A stretch of DNA of 64,000 nucleotides, from contig JAKSZT010053769.1 in NCBI GenBank assembly GCA_026826555.1, forward strand, positions 3,564,505 to 3,628,504, written 5' to 3'. The position numbers were made by a program, and so were the translations under genes. Below are positions 34,221-48,083 of the stretch, piece by piece. The notes below the pieces were generated by a model. It did no database searches. It was not told the origin of the DNA and saw only the letters and a program-made list of their open reading frames with translations. How positions within the stretch are numbered: position 1 is the stretch's first letter; each line of letters opens with the position of its first letter. This stretch comes from Tolypeutes matacus. Lineage: Eukaryota; Chordata; Mammalia; Cingulata; Chlamyphoridae.

Positions 34221-34817
34221 AAAAGAATATGGGACTTGGTTTTGTGAGATGTGAATATGATAAAGAATTTTTTTCTCTTCATTTTTTTTTCATTAATAAG
34301 GAGACCTTGACTATGTCATTTAACTAATTTGGTTTCCTCTGTGTATTATTCTGAACACTAGAGGAACAACTGAGTTTGTTGTTGGAATTAGATGAGATAA
34401 AAGTACCTAGACAAAACTTTTGAGGACTAATGTTACCATAACTTTGCCTGTTGTTTTACTTTTTTAATTTGAAATAAAGTTTAAATAAAAAAATTGAGAG
34501 TATAGTATGTAATAACTATATAACCTGAAAATACCAATATAGAATAAACATTAAAAAATAGGGGAAAGGGAGTAAATAGGAATAGAAAATGTAGAAAAAG
34601 ATGCTTAACTCGTTTGGGGAATAATATTGGTTGATAATATTAGTATTTAAGACTCTAAAGTATGTATTGTTAAATAAAACAACCAGATAATTATAAGATA
34701 TTTTAATTCTATCATCCCCTGTATCTTTGAAAACCAGGATATTCAATGTGGAACAAATAATATACATACAAATTAATACTGAATTGGAAATATCAGTATG
34801 AACTCATGAAGTATTTT

Positions 34818-34892
34818 ATACTTATATATATATATATATAATATATATATATAATATATATATATATAAAGTTTATATATATATAGGTGTAT
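34818..34892 (+). repeat. (TA)n-rich simple repeat
   Basis: Alternating TATATA blocks. Neighbouring short open frames on both strands are artefacts of this composition. Confidence 0.9.
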
Positions 34893-36554
34893 GTATACAT
34901 ACATACGTGTTTGTGTATATATAATCTATCATTCCACTGAAAAGACTTAAAAACAATGACCAACCCAAGAGCAATGAGCATCTCAAGTACCCAGACTGTG
35001 GTCCTGAAATACCAATCTCTAATAAAAGGAACCAGAGCTCTTTGGAAAAGCGTCAGGTCTAGAGTGAGAAGTGTAGTTGAGTCTGGAATATCTTATATTA
35101 CTAGTTAGCAAAAAAGCTACCAGAGACTACTGATCACATGGCCAAATGATCCAGGAGCCACCATGAAGAAGCTCCCCTTGGCCCAAGATGAGAGCTTCAC
35201 TGTCCAAATTGAGGGGAAAAATGAGCTTAAATAAGAATAATTATTGTACTGAACTGAAATCTATCAAATGTTTTAATCTATAAAAATCATAATAATTGGT
35301 CATTTCAGAAGATATTAGTTAATTAAGTTGAAAATTGGCAAAAAATAATGACAAATTTATCCTTTTCTATATGAACTGTACTACTGGACAAGAAAATAGT
35401 AGAAGAGGGGGAAGTGTTTTGTTATGAAAGTATCCCAACTAATATATAAAAAACAATTGATAAAATTAGGATATGATTTTGCAAACCCCAGTGAATTAAC
35501 ATATCTGTATATAATAAAATAAAAGATAACCAGACATTAGGCATCTCCTGATGAAAAAGATATTTCATTTAGTCTTGCCAAAAATAAATGAACCTGAGTC
35601 TAATAAACTTCTGGATCCAGCTTCAAATTCGTAGAGTCATTGGAAAATACATATAAACATACAGAGCAGTAATGTTGAGTATGCACTCATAAAACCCAAA
35701 ACAAGAGAAAATCTTCATGTCAAATGGGCTGGGTTCTGTAACAGACAAATTGTAGGAAAAATAAAGGGAAAGGGATAAGGAACTTGTAAATTAAATAAGA
35801 TTCAAAATATCATTTGAAAAATCATCACTAAACTATAGTGTCTAGAGATGCATATCTAAGTGATAAAGTTTTAAAGAAATTTGAAGATGAAATTGCTATA
35901 AAATCAGAATATTACTACTTAAGAGTAGGGAAGAGGTCATAATTGAGAAAACATAAAGGAAAGGGTTTATGGGGTGGGTGGCAAAGTTCTGTATATACCT
36001 TGATCTGAATGATGTTACACAGATATGTGCATTATTCTTTAAGCTGTACATTTGTTTGGTTTTCTCCATCTTTGGTTTATTTTACAAAAATTGTTTAAAT
36101 AACATAAAATAAAACAAATGAAAAAATATCTAGAAGAACACAATTCATGTCATCCTTATTTCTTCTATTTAATCAGAAATTTATCTTTAATTAAAGGATA
36201 AAATAAGGTCTCAAGTACATCACAAAAAGATATATAAATATGTAAAAGCATTAAAGCATAGGAGGAACTTTTTTAAAGTTTAAATTACAAGTTAAGAGAA
36301 AAATTACTAAAAACATGGAATAAGAGCAACAGTACTTTTATTTACAAGGCTCTAAACTTTAAAAGCTCAAAGTACCTTATAGAGCCCTTTAAATTCTAAT
36401 TAATCAATGCAATGTTGCTAATAGATTGGAAAATATTATTAGCCTTCTTTAAGTTAAAAGGAATTGAGGTATACAGCAACTTGACCAAATCATTGGATGA
36501 CTTGTTACTGGGTGACTAACAAATAAATATTATTCTTTAATATTATAATAAAAT

Positions 36555-36712
36555 ATATTAACTCATTAAATCTAACCAAAATCTTATGTAGCAAGCAAAA
36601 TTATGATGTCCTCTTTACTGATGAGGGTTTAAATAATTTCCCCAGAATCATACAGCTAGTAAGTTGAGGAGACTTGATTCAAATATAGGAGCCCATTTTA
36701 GAGTCTAGGCCT
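36555..36712 (-). repeat. MIR SINE fragment
   Basis: Reverse MIR order on the plus strand: 'actcattaaatctaacc', 'tttactgatgaggg', 'ccagaatcatacagctagt' and 'gacttgattcaaatatagg'. Confidence 0.7.
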
Positions 36713-39638
36713 TCAACCACCCTACATATTACCAGAATCTAAAAACAATGTTGTCAATTTTCCAATTCAGCATCCAATATAGAAGTCTTAAAACCTTTTT
36801 TATTGAAGTGAAATGATATTCTCACACACTTAAGGAGTAATCAGGATTCTCTTTAGTTTCTGGCACACTCTTTTTCTCTTCCAAATGTGAAGGCGTATTA
36901 GAAAATAAGAGAAAATAACATTACTAGGGAAAGTGAGATAGCAAATGCTCTTTAACTACTTCGATGTAATAATTGGCAAATGTCAGTACTTAATTGCCAT
37001 ATTTCATTTATTAAAACACCCATGTTTCCTCTGTATAACAACTCTGAAATATGGCATCTTGCCATCGCTTCCTCCAGATGCCAATAAGCCCTTCTTTTTC
37101 TTTTTTTTCAGGACAGTTTCCATGAATTTTAATGCATTCATATATTCATGTAAGCACCACAACAATCAGGATATAAAACAGTTCAATCATAAAAAAAAAA
37201 AAAATCCCTTGTGCTCTCTTCATGGTCACACCCTCCTCCATTCTTAACCTGAAGCAATATCTGATCTATTTCTCATCACTAAGGTTTTGTCTCTTCAAAA
37301 AAGGTTATTTAAATAGAATCATAATATAACCTTTGAGACCAGCTTTTACTACTCAGCATAATTCCTTTGGGATTCAATCAATACTCTGTGTGTTCATTCT
37401 TTTTTTTTTTAATCTCTGAGTAGCATTCCATTGTATGGATGTACTACACTTTTTTTATTGATCCATCCATTGAAGGACATTTGGATTGTTTCCAGTTTTC
37501 AGTGATTATGAACAGAGCTGCTAAAAATATCTATATACAGTTTTCTATATGAACATATATTTTCATTTCTCTAGACTATATACAAAGGAATGGATAGCTA
37601 GATATAGTAAGTGTATATTCAACTTTGTAAGAAACTGCCAAACTGTGTTCCAGTGTGGCAGTACCATTTTACATTCTAACCATTAATGCATGGCAGTTCT
37701 AGTTGCTCCACATACTCACTAGCACTCCTCAACAATAACAATAAACAAAAAACAAACAAAATTTTTTTTCTATTTTGATAGGTGTGTAATGGTATTTCAT
37801 TACGGTTTTAATTTTACTTGCTAATATTATGTTCATTAGCAATATTGGTCTGTAGTTTTCTTTTCTTGTAAGGTCTTTGTGAATTTTGGTGTCTATAATG
37901 CTGACCTCATGAAACTGGTAGGTAAGTATCTGCTCCCCTCCTAATTTCTAGAAGTGATTATATAAAATTGTACCATTTCATCTTTAAATATTTGGTAGAA
38001 TTCAGGAGTGAAATCATCTGGACCTGAAAATATCTTTTCCTGGAGTTTTTTTTTTAACTATGAAATCAATTTCTTTAATAGTTAGGACTATTCAGGTTAT
38101 CTAATTCATGTTAGGTGAAATTTGGTAATATGTAGTTTGTAGTTTCCAAGGAATTGGTCCATTTCATCAAAGTTGTCAAATTTATGTAGAGCGGCCATAT
38201 TCTCTTATTATACTTTCAGGTTTTGAAGGATCTATAATGACACCACCTCTTTCATTCCCAATACTAAGAAGTCTCTTTTTTGTCAGTCTTGCTATAGTTT
38301 ATCAATTTTATTAATATAAAAGAACCAAATTCAGTTTTATTTTCACTAACATTTTTGTTTGTTTTTGTTATCTTTCCTTCTCTCCTATTTTTCTTTCTTT
38401 GGATTTATTTTTTTCCCTCTAATTTTTCAAGGTGGAAACTTACATTATTGATTTGAGAACTTTCTTCATTTCTATATAAACATTTAATGGTATAAATTTC
38501 TAACTACTTTTTAGCTGCATTCTACAAATTTGGATACAATAACAATTTTGTATTTTATTTAAGTGAAAAATAATTTCTAATTTCCCTTGAGATTTCTTCA
38601 CTGACCTATAGGGTTTGAAGATTTATCTTCCTGTACTGATTTTTAGTTTATTTCATTCAGAGAACACACTTTGTATAATTTCAATTCTTGTAAATTTGCT
38701 AATGTTTATTATGCAGGATACTAATTGTCTTAGAGAATGTTACAGGTGCACAAAAAAAAAATAATGTGCATTCTCTGTTGCTGGATGGAGTGTTCTATAA
38801 ATGTCAATTAGATCAAGTTGTTTGATGGTGATGTTCAGTTATATATCCTTGCTGACTTTCTGTCTACTAATTCTACTGAATACTAAGAGAGAAGTATTGC
38901 TGTCTCTACTCGTAGTTGTGGATTTCTCTATTTCTCCTTTCATTTCCTTCCATTTTAGCTGTGTATTTTGAAGCTTTGTGGATATATGCATACACGTTTA
39001 GGATTGTTGTATCTTTTTGATGAACTGACCTTTTTATTATTAAATGATATCTCTATCATAGGTAATTTTCCATGTTCTGAAGTCAACTTTGTATGATATC
39101 AACATAGACATTCTAGCTTTCTTTCGAATGGTGTGTGCATGTAATACGTTTTTATCCATTTTCTTTTATTCTACCTACATCATTATATTGGAAACCAGTG
39201 TTTTATAGACAACCTATAATTGTGTCATGTTTTATTATCCATTCTGACAGCCCTTATCTTTTATTTGGTGTGCTGGAAACCATTTACATTTAATATATAG
39301 GTTTAGTTCAATTGCTTGGTGTTTCCTCATATTTACTCTTCCTGTTCCCCCTTTCTTGCCTTCTTGGGTTTATTCAAGCTCTTTTTAAAATTTTATCTGT
39401 TTTCTTACTATATCTCTTGGTATAATTTTTAGTACTTTCTCTAGGGGTTACATTATACATATCTAATCTGTCAGAGTCTACATAGAATCAATATTTTACC
39501 ACTGCAAGTAGAATACAAAAACTGTACCACTGTATAAGTTCTATACCCTCCACCCCTTTATGATGTTGTTTTCTACATTATAGTTATCTATATATTTAGA
39601 AAACTCCATCAGGTAATGTTATAATTTTTGCTTTTAAA

Positions 39639-39755
39639 TGTCAAATATAATTTTTTAAAAAAATTTTATGTCCCCCCCTCAAGATGGCTCCCTCATCTGC
39701 TTATTGTCTGCTCATCTTCATCAGGAGGCACTGCTCCCTGTCAAATATAATTTTT
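39639..39755 (-). mobile_element. Truncated DAS-like SINE with 17-bp TSD
   Basis: TGTCAAATATAATTTTT occurs at 39639-39655 and 39739-39755. The 82 bp between them is minus-orientation SINE tail sequence (compare ATTGTCTGC near 39703 with the SINE at 54014-54361) and lacks a complete tRNA head. Confidence 0.75.
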
Positions 39756-39916
39756 AAAAGTTAAGATTATAAGAGTCTATTCTGTTTTCCCAGATATTTA
39801 CTAATTTTGTTGTTGTTCTTTCATTTCCTAATGATGCAAGATTTCATCTATTATCATTTCCTTTCTATCTAAAGAGCTTTCTTCAGCTATTCTTTTAAAA
39901 TATACATGCTAGTAAT

Positions 39917-40100
39917 GGGAGAAGAGGTGGCTCAAGCCATTGGGCATTTCCCTCCCACATGGGAGGTCCCAGGTTCGGTTCCCGGTACCTCCAAAAAAGA
40001 CGAGAACACAACGAACAGACACAAAGAGCAAACAACAAGCACAAGGCAACGGGCGAGTGAGGAGAGAAATAAATACAATACAAAACAATACAATACAATA
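39917..40100 (+). mobile_element. DAS-like SINE with (CAATA)n tail
   Basis: tRNA head with A box GTGGCTCAAGCC and B box GGTTCGGTTCC, then an ACAACGAACAGACACAAAG-type body and an (AATAC)n tail. The flanks CATGCTAGTAAT and CATATGCTGGCAAT form an imperfect TSD. Confidence 0.88.
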
Positions 40101-40200
40101 CATATGCTGGCAATAGAGTCTCTTGGTTTCCTCTCACCTGAAAATGAAATTATTTCATATTATTTCACGTTATTTCCATTCACACAGCAGATGTAGAATA

Positions 40201-40663
40201 CTGGGTGTATTAGTCAGGGTTCTCTAGGGAAACAGAATCAGCAGGAGATATCTGTCAATAATATGAAATTTTTAAAAGAGTCTCTCACGCGACCGTGGTG
40301 ATGCACAAGTCCAGGTTCTGCAAGCAGGTTGCAAACCAGTGGCTCCGACGAAAGCCCGATGAAAGGTCGTTGATGAGTTTCTGGGAGAAGTTGCCTGTCC
40401 AGCAACGAGCTGGGAAATTCTCTCTGAATGTTGAAATCACTTCCACTTTTAAGTCATTCAACTGATTGGATAAAAGCACCACCCATTGATGATATAATCT
40501 CCCTGATTGATGCAGATGTAATCAGCTATCCACGCAGTAAACTCACTGGTGATTGAAGTCCATAAATGCTCTTGTATTACAATTAGCCCAGTACTTGGTG
40601 GAACAAACACCTGGACACAACTACCTGGCCGAGTTGACACATTAGCCTAACCATCACACTGGG
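40201..40663 (-). repeat. Solo ERV-L-type LTR with 5-bp TSD CTGGG
   Basis: The LTR (40206-40658, 453 bp) shows TG...CA ends (TGTATTAGTC at left, ACCATCACA at right) flanked by CTGGG at 40201-40205 and 40659-40663. The perfect 5-bp duplication defines the family's boundaries and matches ERV-L integration. It interrupts the old L1. Confidence 0.92.
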
Positions 40664-41399
40664 TTATTAGTTTTTTTGGTTTCTTTCTTTCAGCACTTTA
40701 AGAATCTTGTTCTACTTTCTTCTGGCCTTCTTGGTGAGAAACCTGCAGTCATTCAAGTTATTGTCCCATTATAATTAGTGTATCTTTTCTCTCTGGCTAT
40801 TTTGTCCTTGTTTTCTGGATTTGATTATGAGGTATCCAAGTGCAGATTTCCTTGATTCATGTTTTTGGGGTTCACTAGGTGTCTTGAATCTGTAGATTTC
40901 AGCCATTAGTTTTTCTTTCTTTCTTTTTTTTAAATTTGGCTCTTCACTCTTTTTCCTCTCCTTCTGGGATACACATGACCTAAATGTTAGACCTTTTGTT
41001 ATTGCTCTACAGTGCTGAGGCTCTTGATTTGTTTTCAATAACTTTTCATATTGTCATCTAAACTGAAAATTTTTATTGATCTATTTTCAAGATCACTAAC
41101 ACTTCTTTGTCATCTACATTTTGTAATTAAGCCCATCTATTAAATTCACTATAATTTTTCAATTCTCAAATTTCCATTTAGTACTTCTTTATATTTTTTA
41201 CTTCTTTGTTGAGACTTTCTTTCATTTCAAGAGTGTTTCCCCTTATCGTAGCATTTTTATGATCATAGCTTTAATGGCTTTGTCAGATAGTCCAACATCT
41301 GTGTCATCTCAGCATTAGTAGCTATTTATGGCTTTCCTGTGTGAGTTTAAATTTCCCTGATTTTCTTTAGTGTGCCAAGTAAAACTTCTAAATGAAAAT

Positions 41400-44300
41400 A
41401 AAGTGTTTCATTACAGTTTAATTGGCAACATTTTTCCTATTTTATTGGTATAAACAAATAATATTGCTTCTTACAATCAACTGCACCTTAGAGTCAATGA
41501 CACACCTATTATATGCCTCTCTAATCACACAACACAACCATATTTTGGTGGACAGCTGCATAAGCTAACAAAACATTCTTCATCTTATGCCAAAATAGTA
41601 GGGACAAGCTAATCTTTTAAATTTCAAAATCAAGTCACACTAAGAAGTGCTCTGATTTACATACTTATCATAATCCAGTATGAGTTAAGATTACTCTCCA
41701 ACAGAATCCTAAATCAGATGCTTGGGTACTTAGGACTTAAAACATAGGTATCTTGGCTTGCTCATTGGTCTACAACATACTCAGAAAACAACAGCCTCCA
41801 CATACCAAATCAAGTATTCTTTGAAGCATATATGGATGTTAATAGAGAAGAAAACAACTTCTCAGAAGATCAGTTGTCCTTTTATTCAGGAGCCTTCAAT
41901 ACTATAGTTATGTACTATTAAATCCAAGTGAAGGAAGTGAGAGAAGACATAGAGACTCTTCCAAGCAGAGGATGCTCCCTTGATTCTGCTTATTTCTTTG
42001 TTCTTCTAGGTGTTGATGGTGACAGAAAAGCAAGAGCAGTATCAGAATTCCAACCATCTTCCCTGGAGGATGCATCAAATAATGCCTACCATAATATTCT
42101 GAATGTCAAAGTTTTTAATTTATTGCAGCTCCATCTGTCAGGCTCCTTTGAAATTCTCTCATGTTTCAATCAAATTGTAAGTACAATGGAATTTATTCAG
42201 GGCTTTCAGTCCCCTGGATGAACGTTCTTTGGCATGCAAAACTTATCCATTGTTGGTTAGGATACATGTAATCATATTCAATGTGTTTTCATAAATTTTA
42301 AATCTTACTGTTATTCTCAACTAATTCCTTCAGCGGCAACAGCAGTTATAAAGTATAAATCTGAAAGTTTATGAAGGAGGCAAAAATATAATTTGTAATA
42401 TACTCAACTTTTTAAAGTTCTTATTTTCCTTTAACATAGGATTTCTTGGTGCACAAAATATACAGTCTTCCTTCAAGGGTTAGAAAATAGATTCAATTTT
42501 GGGTCTTTTTTTTTTTAACTTCACAAAACAGTAATATGTAAAATTTCTAAGGTACACAGCTTCATCTTTACCATATGACATAGCCACTGACACTTTAATG
42601 AGGAGCAAGGAGAATCTAGAAAAATGCCTCTATAAATCCATCATCACCAGATACTTATGAGTACTCAGATTGGTGTTTTTACTTTACAAGTAACTTTCAA
42701 TTACCATGCAGGAGAAACAAATAAACCTAAATACTAGGTTAGTTCCACAAGCAAGTAGACAAACAATCCAGAGATCTCCCTTCAATTTTCTTGGAAACAT
42801 CCAGTACCATGAGATTTTCCCATTGGGTCTCACTGTCCACGTACTGACCTCTTAAGTCAGTTTTAGGGTTCTTAGGTAAATTATTTCCAAAGGATGTCAT
42901 AAACTCTAACCTGTTCAAAGTGTATACAGTATCTTCCCTTCTCCCACTGAATTCTTTGAATCAAAAAATCTTAGAGTCCATTTTTAGTCTGACACAAAAT
43001 ATTTTAAAGTGGTACTAAACACAATCACCACCGTTATGCCTTGAAGTATCAGGTTTAGCAACAACAGAAAGATGACTAAGGTTTCTATGAACAGCCTGAA
43101 AGAGGAAACTATCAGAATTGGGGCGGGGGGGGGGGGATGAAGACAGGCAGTAAATAAAGGAAAAGTAGCCAACAAGTTATGACTGCAGGACAAGTGGACA
43201 ACAGCGAATGTAAATGAAGACTTACAAGAAAACCAGATCCTTGAAATACATACCTACCTAAAAAAGTCAAAGTGGTCTTCTGAGATGCTAATTCTATTGC
43301 TAACTGTGCATGTTTCAACTAGAGGGCAATGGTACATATGCAGATTTTTTAAAGATGTTTTATTTTATATTATATTATCCGATCTTAACTGCATTTTTAA
43401 ATGAGTCATTGAATGCAGGATGAATTTTCCCACCTTACAGCTAGAAGGAAGGAGCAGACATGTGATATCTTGTCTTCTGCACGTTTTTACGTGTATGCAT
43501 ATTGCTATTTTCCAAGTAAATGATGCTATACTTTTTTGGGGGGTGGGGTGGGGGAAGCTTTCAAAGTATATATTCTTTCCTGGTTAGTTAAGAGAGAAAT
43601 AAATTTGAAGGAAAAGCAATTTTCAAAAGTTAGTGACATCAAGATATTTACAAAATACATTGTATTATTGCTTTGGGCATAAAGGTCATGTTTGTTTGTT
43701 TGTTTGTTTCTACCTACATCTGAGTTTAGTATAACTGGCTGGCTTGTCTGTTATCAAGTCTTATTTAGCTAGTTTCTACATATGTCCCTGTGACCTTAGA
43801 AGATTTAAACATGAAAGATTTACTTGCCTAAGCTTGAATTACTATTTTACTAATGACAAATGAAGAAAATTATAAAACTTTAAAAAATGAACTCTACTTT
43901 CTCTAATCTTGACCCAAATATTTAACTTGCCAATTTACATTTTTATAGTAAGATTCCAAAGAAGCCAAACTATTATTAAATCATATTGCAGCCTCCCTGT
44001 TTTATTAAAGCTTGACGCAAATGTTCTTACAAATACGAATAAGATACAGTCATAGTACTATTTTCAAGAGAGTGAAGAACAAAAATTGTATTATGTATAA
44101 ATAAATTATGGTACTAATGTGAAAATTATTTGGAAAATGAAGTATCATAGTCAAAAGCCAAAACATCAAATATTAAGGTTTCTATGTAAATCTTAGTTGT
44201 CACTGTGAATTGTCCAAAAAACCATAGTTAATAACATAAATAGTGCCATTACATTAACAAGAAAAATCTGACGAAGACACACCACAGATGGAAAGCATTG

Positions 44301-45880
44301 TCCAGTTACAGAGAAACCCAGATTTAAAGTTGCTCAAATTTTCAACTTGATTCAAAAATATTTTGTACTTTAAATGCCATGATTTTAAGTAAAAATGTTA
44401 AAGGATCACTGAGAAATGAAGACATTTATTCTTCATATGCCTGAAATAACACTTTAGCAAAAGTCTTCCTAATTCTCAAGAATGATGAACCAATATTATT
44501 CACACATGATTTTATTTTGTTCCTTTTAGTCAGAGACAATTAAAAAGTAATTCCGCTGCTCTCAATGTATAAGCCCTAAAGGATTCAACTGCTTTTCTCC
44601 TGGCATACTTAACAACAAAAACAACAAAAAAACTATATGAAACAAACAAACAAAAGTCATTTGGGGATTTATTGCTTGACTATTCATAAAATACTTAACA
44701 CTGAAAGAAATCTACCTGTATTGCTGATGTTCAAGAGAACTGAATTTTCTAAATGAAATCTAAATGTATGAACAAATAACAGACATTATATTTCAGAGAA
44801 ATCAAAATCAATTATTTTCCTTTAAAATGAAGTAAATGTTTAACAAATGGAAAGCATTATTTAATGACTAGGAAAAGACATGGATATTTATAAAAACATT
44901 AATATGGATTCTAAAGATGGTTAAAACTGAAATTACTTTTAATTTTAACTATTTTGTTTTTCCATTTTTTATGAGGTAACATGAGTCTGTTTTATAGCAT
45001 AAGCTTACTTGGGTTTGCACAATAATAGCAAGGAAATAAAATAAAATTACACAAAATAGAATATATTAAAAGGTTTGATGATGATAGAAAAGAAATATAA
45101 TCTTTTATTTAGAAATTCCAAAGAGAATTTAGAAAATTTTAGAATATTGATCTTTCCTGCAAGGCTATAATCAGCATATTGGATCAAGTGTGGTTTAGGA
45201 CATTTTGAATGGCTTACATAAATCTATATGAAGTATGTAACCACCGTAACAGTTTGGGTAGGTCTGAGCATGCATAACAGGCTTGGGTGGATTCAACCAG
45301 TTAGAATGACATAAGCACAGTATTTCTTTGGTGGATGTTTGCAAACTTACCAGTCAGTCCAGTGTCCTGTCACTAATAAATCACACTATTCCCTAGAAAA
45401 GTTTGTTTTAAATTTCACTCACAGAAGAAACATTATAGAACAATAACCAAATCCAACTACATGCCTTAGAAAAAGTAATATTTAGAATGATTTGTTTTGT
45501 GATGTTAAAACAATAAATGTTAGTAGCTATACATCTTTTAGTGAAGAAGGCTATGAAAAAAATGTGAAAATACTGCTTTCTATACATGTTTCCTGTTATG
45601 AAATAGTGCACTATAAATGCCAGCGACAACACTCTCTAGGAGACCACGCTATATACATAGGAAAGCACTGGGAGATCAAATCTTTACTCAATTTTACAAT
45701 TGTTCTTCACCAGGCTAACTGAGCAAAGAGTTTTCAGCCCCACCGAATCAGAGCTGGGCAGGAGGAACTTCAGAAACCCTTTGATGTACCCACGAAAAGA
45801 GAGGGCTTGAACCCAGTGTCCACTTCAGTAGTCAGCATGGGCAGCAGTGTCATTCAGAGATGCAAAGCAGCCAGTGCACA
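41400..45880. other. Intronic sequence without classifiable features
   Basis: Mostly AT-rich single-copy-looking DNA. A G-run (43123-43136), a G-rich stretch (43540-43556) and (TTTG)n (43690-43709) are simple repeats. A possible plus-strand exon at 42010-42175 is listed separately. Confidence 0.45.
42010..42175 (+). other. Possible plus-strand exon (non-coding or coding)
   Basis: A pyrimidine-rich acceptor (TTCTTTGTTCTTCTAG) precedes 42010 and a strong donor (GTAAGTACA) follows 42175. One frame is open across it within a 97-codon frame (41928-42221). No partner exon was found on this strand and the peptide is not recognised, so it could be a lncRNA exon or chance. Confidence 0.25.
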
Positions 45881-45884
45881 GAGC

Positions 45885-46088
45885 AGAGTCAGATTTAAGG
45901 ATGAGACAGACCTGGGTTTAAATTGTGGATTTTGGTCATACTAACTGTGTAACCTAGAGGAAGGTATCTAACCAAAGTCTGGAGTTTCCCACTTGCAAAA
46001 TGGGGATAATATCGACCTTACAGTGTATTATAAGTATAAATGAGATAACATATAAGCATCTGGCATATACTATGTGCTCCAAGTTCTG
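45885..46088 (+). repeat. MIR SINE
   Basis: A long MIR copy in forward order: 'agacctgggtttaaatt', 'taactgtgtaacctagagg', 'cacttgcaaaatggggataat', 'tgagataacatataagcat' and 'ctggcatatac'. Confidence 0.85.
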
Positions 46089-46136
46089 TTTTAAACCTTC
46101 ACAAACGTGCATCCAAATGTTATACCATATCTATTT

Positions 46137-46255
46137 AAAAAAAGAAAATATAGGGGGGCAGATGTGGCTCAAATGGTTGAGCGTACGTCTGCCATATGGA
46201 GGGACCTGGGTTCGATCCCTGGGACCTCCTGGTAAAAAAAAAAAAAAGAAAATAT
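46137..46255 (+). mobile_element. DAS-like SINE, short tail
   Basis: tRNA-Ala-like head at 46153-46232 with A box (TGTGGCTCAAATGG) and B box (GGTTCGATCCC), flanked by AAAAAAAGAAAATATA at 46137-46152 and ending at 46255. It belongs to the same subfamily as 57507-57590 and the SINE module of the composite elements. Confidence 0.9.
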
Positions 46256-46259
46256 AAAA

Positions 46260-47860
46260 AAATACGAAATAGGGATAAATACACTGGATCCTAAGAAGCA
46301 TTTGCTGGAAGCAGGAGGGTGAGAAGGAAGGGCCACTAATTCCCATAATTTAAGGCCCTTAGAATCTAAAGAAAATATGTAGATGGACTCTTTAACATAT
46401 CAGACAATTCAGCTCAACTGAATGTTAGAGGATACAAAAGAAATCAAGGATAGACCTTCTTCCTGCCTTCATTAAATCACGATCTAAAACAGGTCCACAC
46501 CACTTTATAGACAATGCTGATATCCAGAATCTGAACAACCACCGCCACCACCCCACCCCACCCCACCCCCAAAAATCACATTGTTTTCATACATTAATTT
46601 GGTGATAAAATCAATCCTGACCTAAACTAGCTAGAAGTTGTAGTCTTTATTATTCCACTAAGCAAAAATGTTCATGCATTTTAAGTTTCATTATGTGCTG
46701 AGGTCCCAAACCCTGCAGATGTTATAACATAATAAAAGGTGTACTGCAGTATCTTCTGAAAATACAAAATACTCCAAATTCCAAAACACATGTACCCCAA
46801 GGGTTTCAGATAAGTACAAACTAAACAGCCAGGGTTGTCATTAAAATATAGGTAGAATACAGATAAAATATTCCGAAGGTTTGGGGTAGGGCCTGAGATT
46901 CTAAATTCAAGTTCTCAGGTGGTCACAGGCCTGTTGGCCTAGGCCTCAAAGTATAGTCTTTGATCAACAGTATCAGAATCTCCTGGGAACCTGTTAGAAA
47001 TGCAAATGCTAATGGATAAGGATACTCTTGGACTTTGTTGAACTAAATCAGCTGTTTACTTCCAGCCACATAGATTATTTTCCCTGAGAATAAAATTGCA
47101 TTCTAGAGCCTATGTTACCTAAATAAAAAATTAAAGGAAAAATAAAAACAATTTATTTCTACAAACAATTTCTAAAACCATAACTCTTGCAATTACACTT
47201 AAAATGTAGGTTTTTACAATATAAGATGCCTGCTCTTATGATACATAAGCACAATACTGAAATATGTAGACTTCTCAGTTGAACTACTTACCAACTAGCC
47301 ACAAAATAGATCACTTTCATTTTAACTAGGTAATATGGATATGACTTTGTAAAGAAAATGAACTGAGTTTTATATTTCCTTACATTGAGAATTTAACCAA
47401 CCATATAATTTAACCAACTTCTCCAGAGTAATGTTTACACATTGCCTAGCTGATATGTAAATATATGTCAACATTTTGATTTATAGCTATAGATGATCTG
47501 TTTACATACTCAGACACATAGATTACAGTACATTAATGGTTTGAAATATAATGTGTTTGAAGGACAAAGAATTTAGGGGCAAATGAAAAGCATAGAATGT
47601 CATGATGAGAAAAAGGATTTGAGTTTTCTGAATGTGAAGCCAATTGATTGTTAAATAGGTTTTCCCAAAATGTTAAACATGCAGAAATCAGATCCAGTAC
47701 TTCTTCTATTTCAATCAAAGTTGAGATTTAGAAGTTCACCTCTCAACTGAAACCTGGGCACATAGTTCTGTCCTTAATCTATCTAATCTATCCTAACCTA
47801 AAGCACTACACCAGACTTGAGACTGAAAACTGTTGATCTTTGCTTGGACTATATATTTTT
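46260..47860. other. Intronic sequence, nothing recognised
   Basis: AT-rich, with a CCACCCCACCCC simple repeat near 46540-46570. A segment at about 46950-47020 might be an old repeat, but I cannot name it. Confidence 0.45.
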
Positions 47861-47862
47861 AA

Positions 47863-48083
47863 CAGTGGTTTTCAAACTGGGGCAATTTTGTCCCCTAGGG
47901 GATATTTGGCAATGTCAGGAAACATTTTGCATTGTCACCACTGAAGCAGGGCAGTGCTTCTAGCATCTAGTGGGTACAGACCAGATATACGGCTAGATAT
48001 CCTACAATGCACAAAATAGCCCCCCAAAATAAAGAATTATCCAACCTAAAATACCAATAGTGCCATGCTTGAAAAACCCCTAT
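47863..48083 (+). repeat. MER5A-like hAT DNA transposon, nearly full length
   Basis: Starts CAGTGGTTTTCAAACTGGGG and ends TTGAAAAACCCC, with 'tttggcaatgtc', 'catctagtgggta' and 'aaagaattatccaacc' in the MER5A order. Inert and non-autonomous. Confidence 0.88.

Larger units (their letters stand above)
32400..36115 (+). mobile_element. Old LINE (HAL1/L1-like) remains
   Basis: Long A-rich plus-strand sequence with phrases seen in old L1/HAL1 copies, such as 'gatcacctagacaaaatgaaaa...' near 33360 and 'cccaagattttatttccagcaaaagtgac' (a 20-base part near 33662-33690). No intact frame remains. SINEs inserted at 32996-33211 and 33450-33635. The end near 36100 is A-rich. Boundaries and single-element status are uncertain. 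Confidence 0.45.
37110..41400 (-). mobile_element. Old L1, antisense, interrupted three times
   Basis: The plus strand shows the complement of L1 3' UTR (37110-37500), ORF2 (about 37500-40200, including 'ttggtctgtagttttctttt' near 37845) and ORF1/5' part (about 40660-41400). Later insertions are a SINE fragment (39657-39738), a SINE (39917-40100) and an ERV-L LTR (40206-40658). All frames have decayed. Confidence 0.8.
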
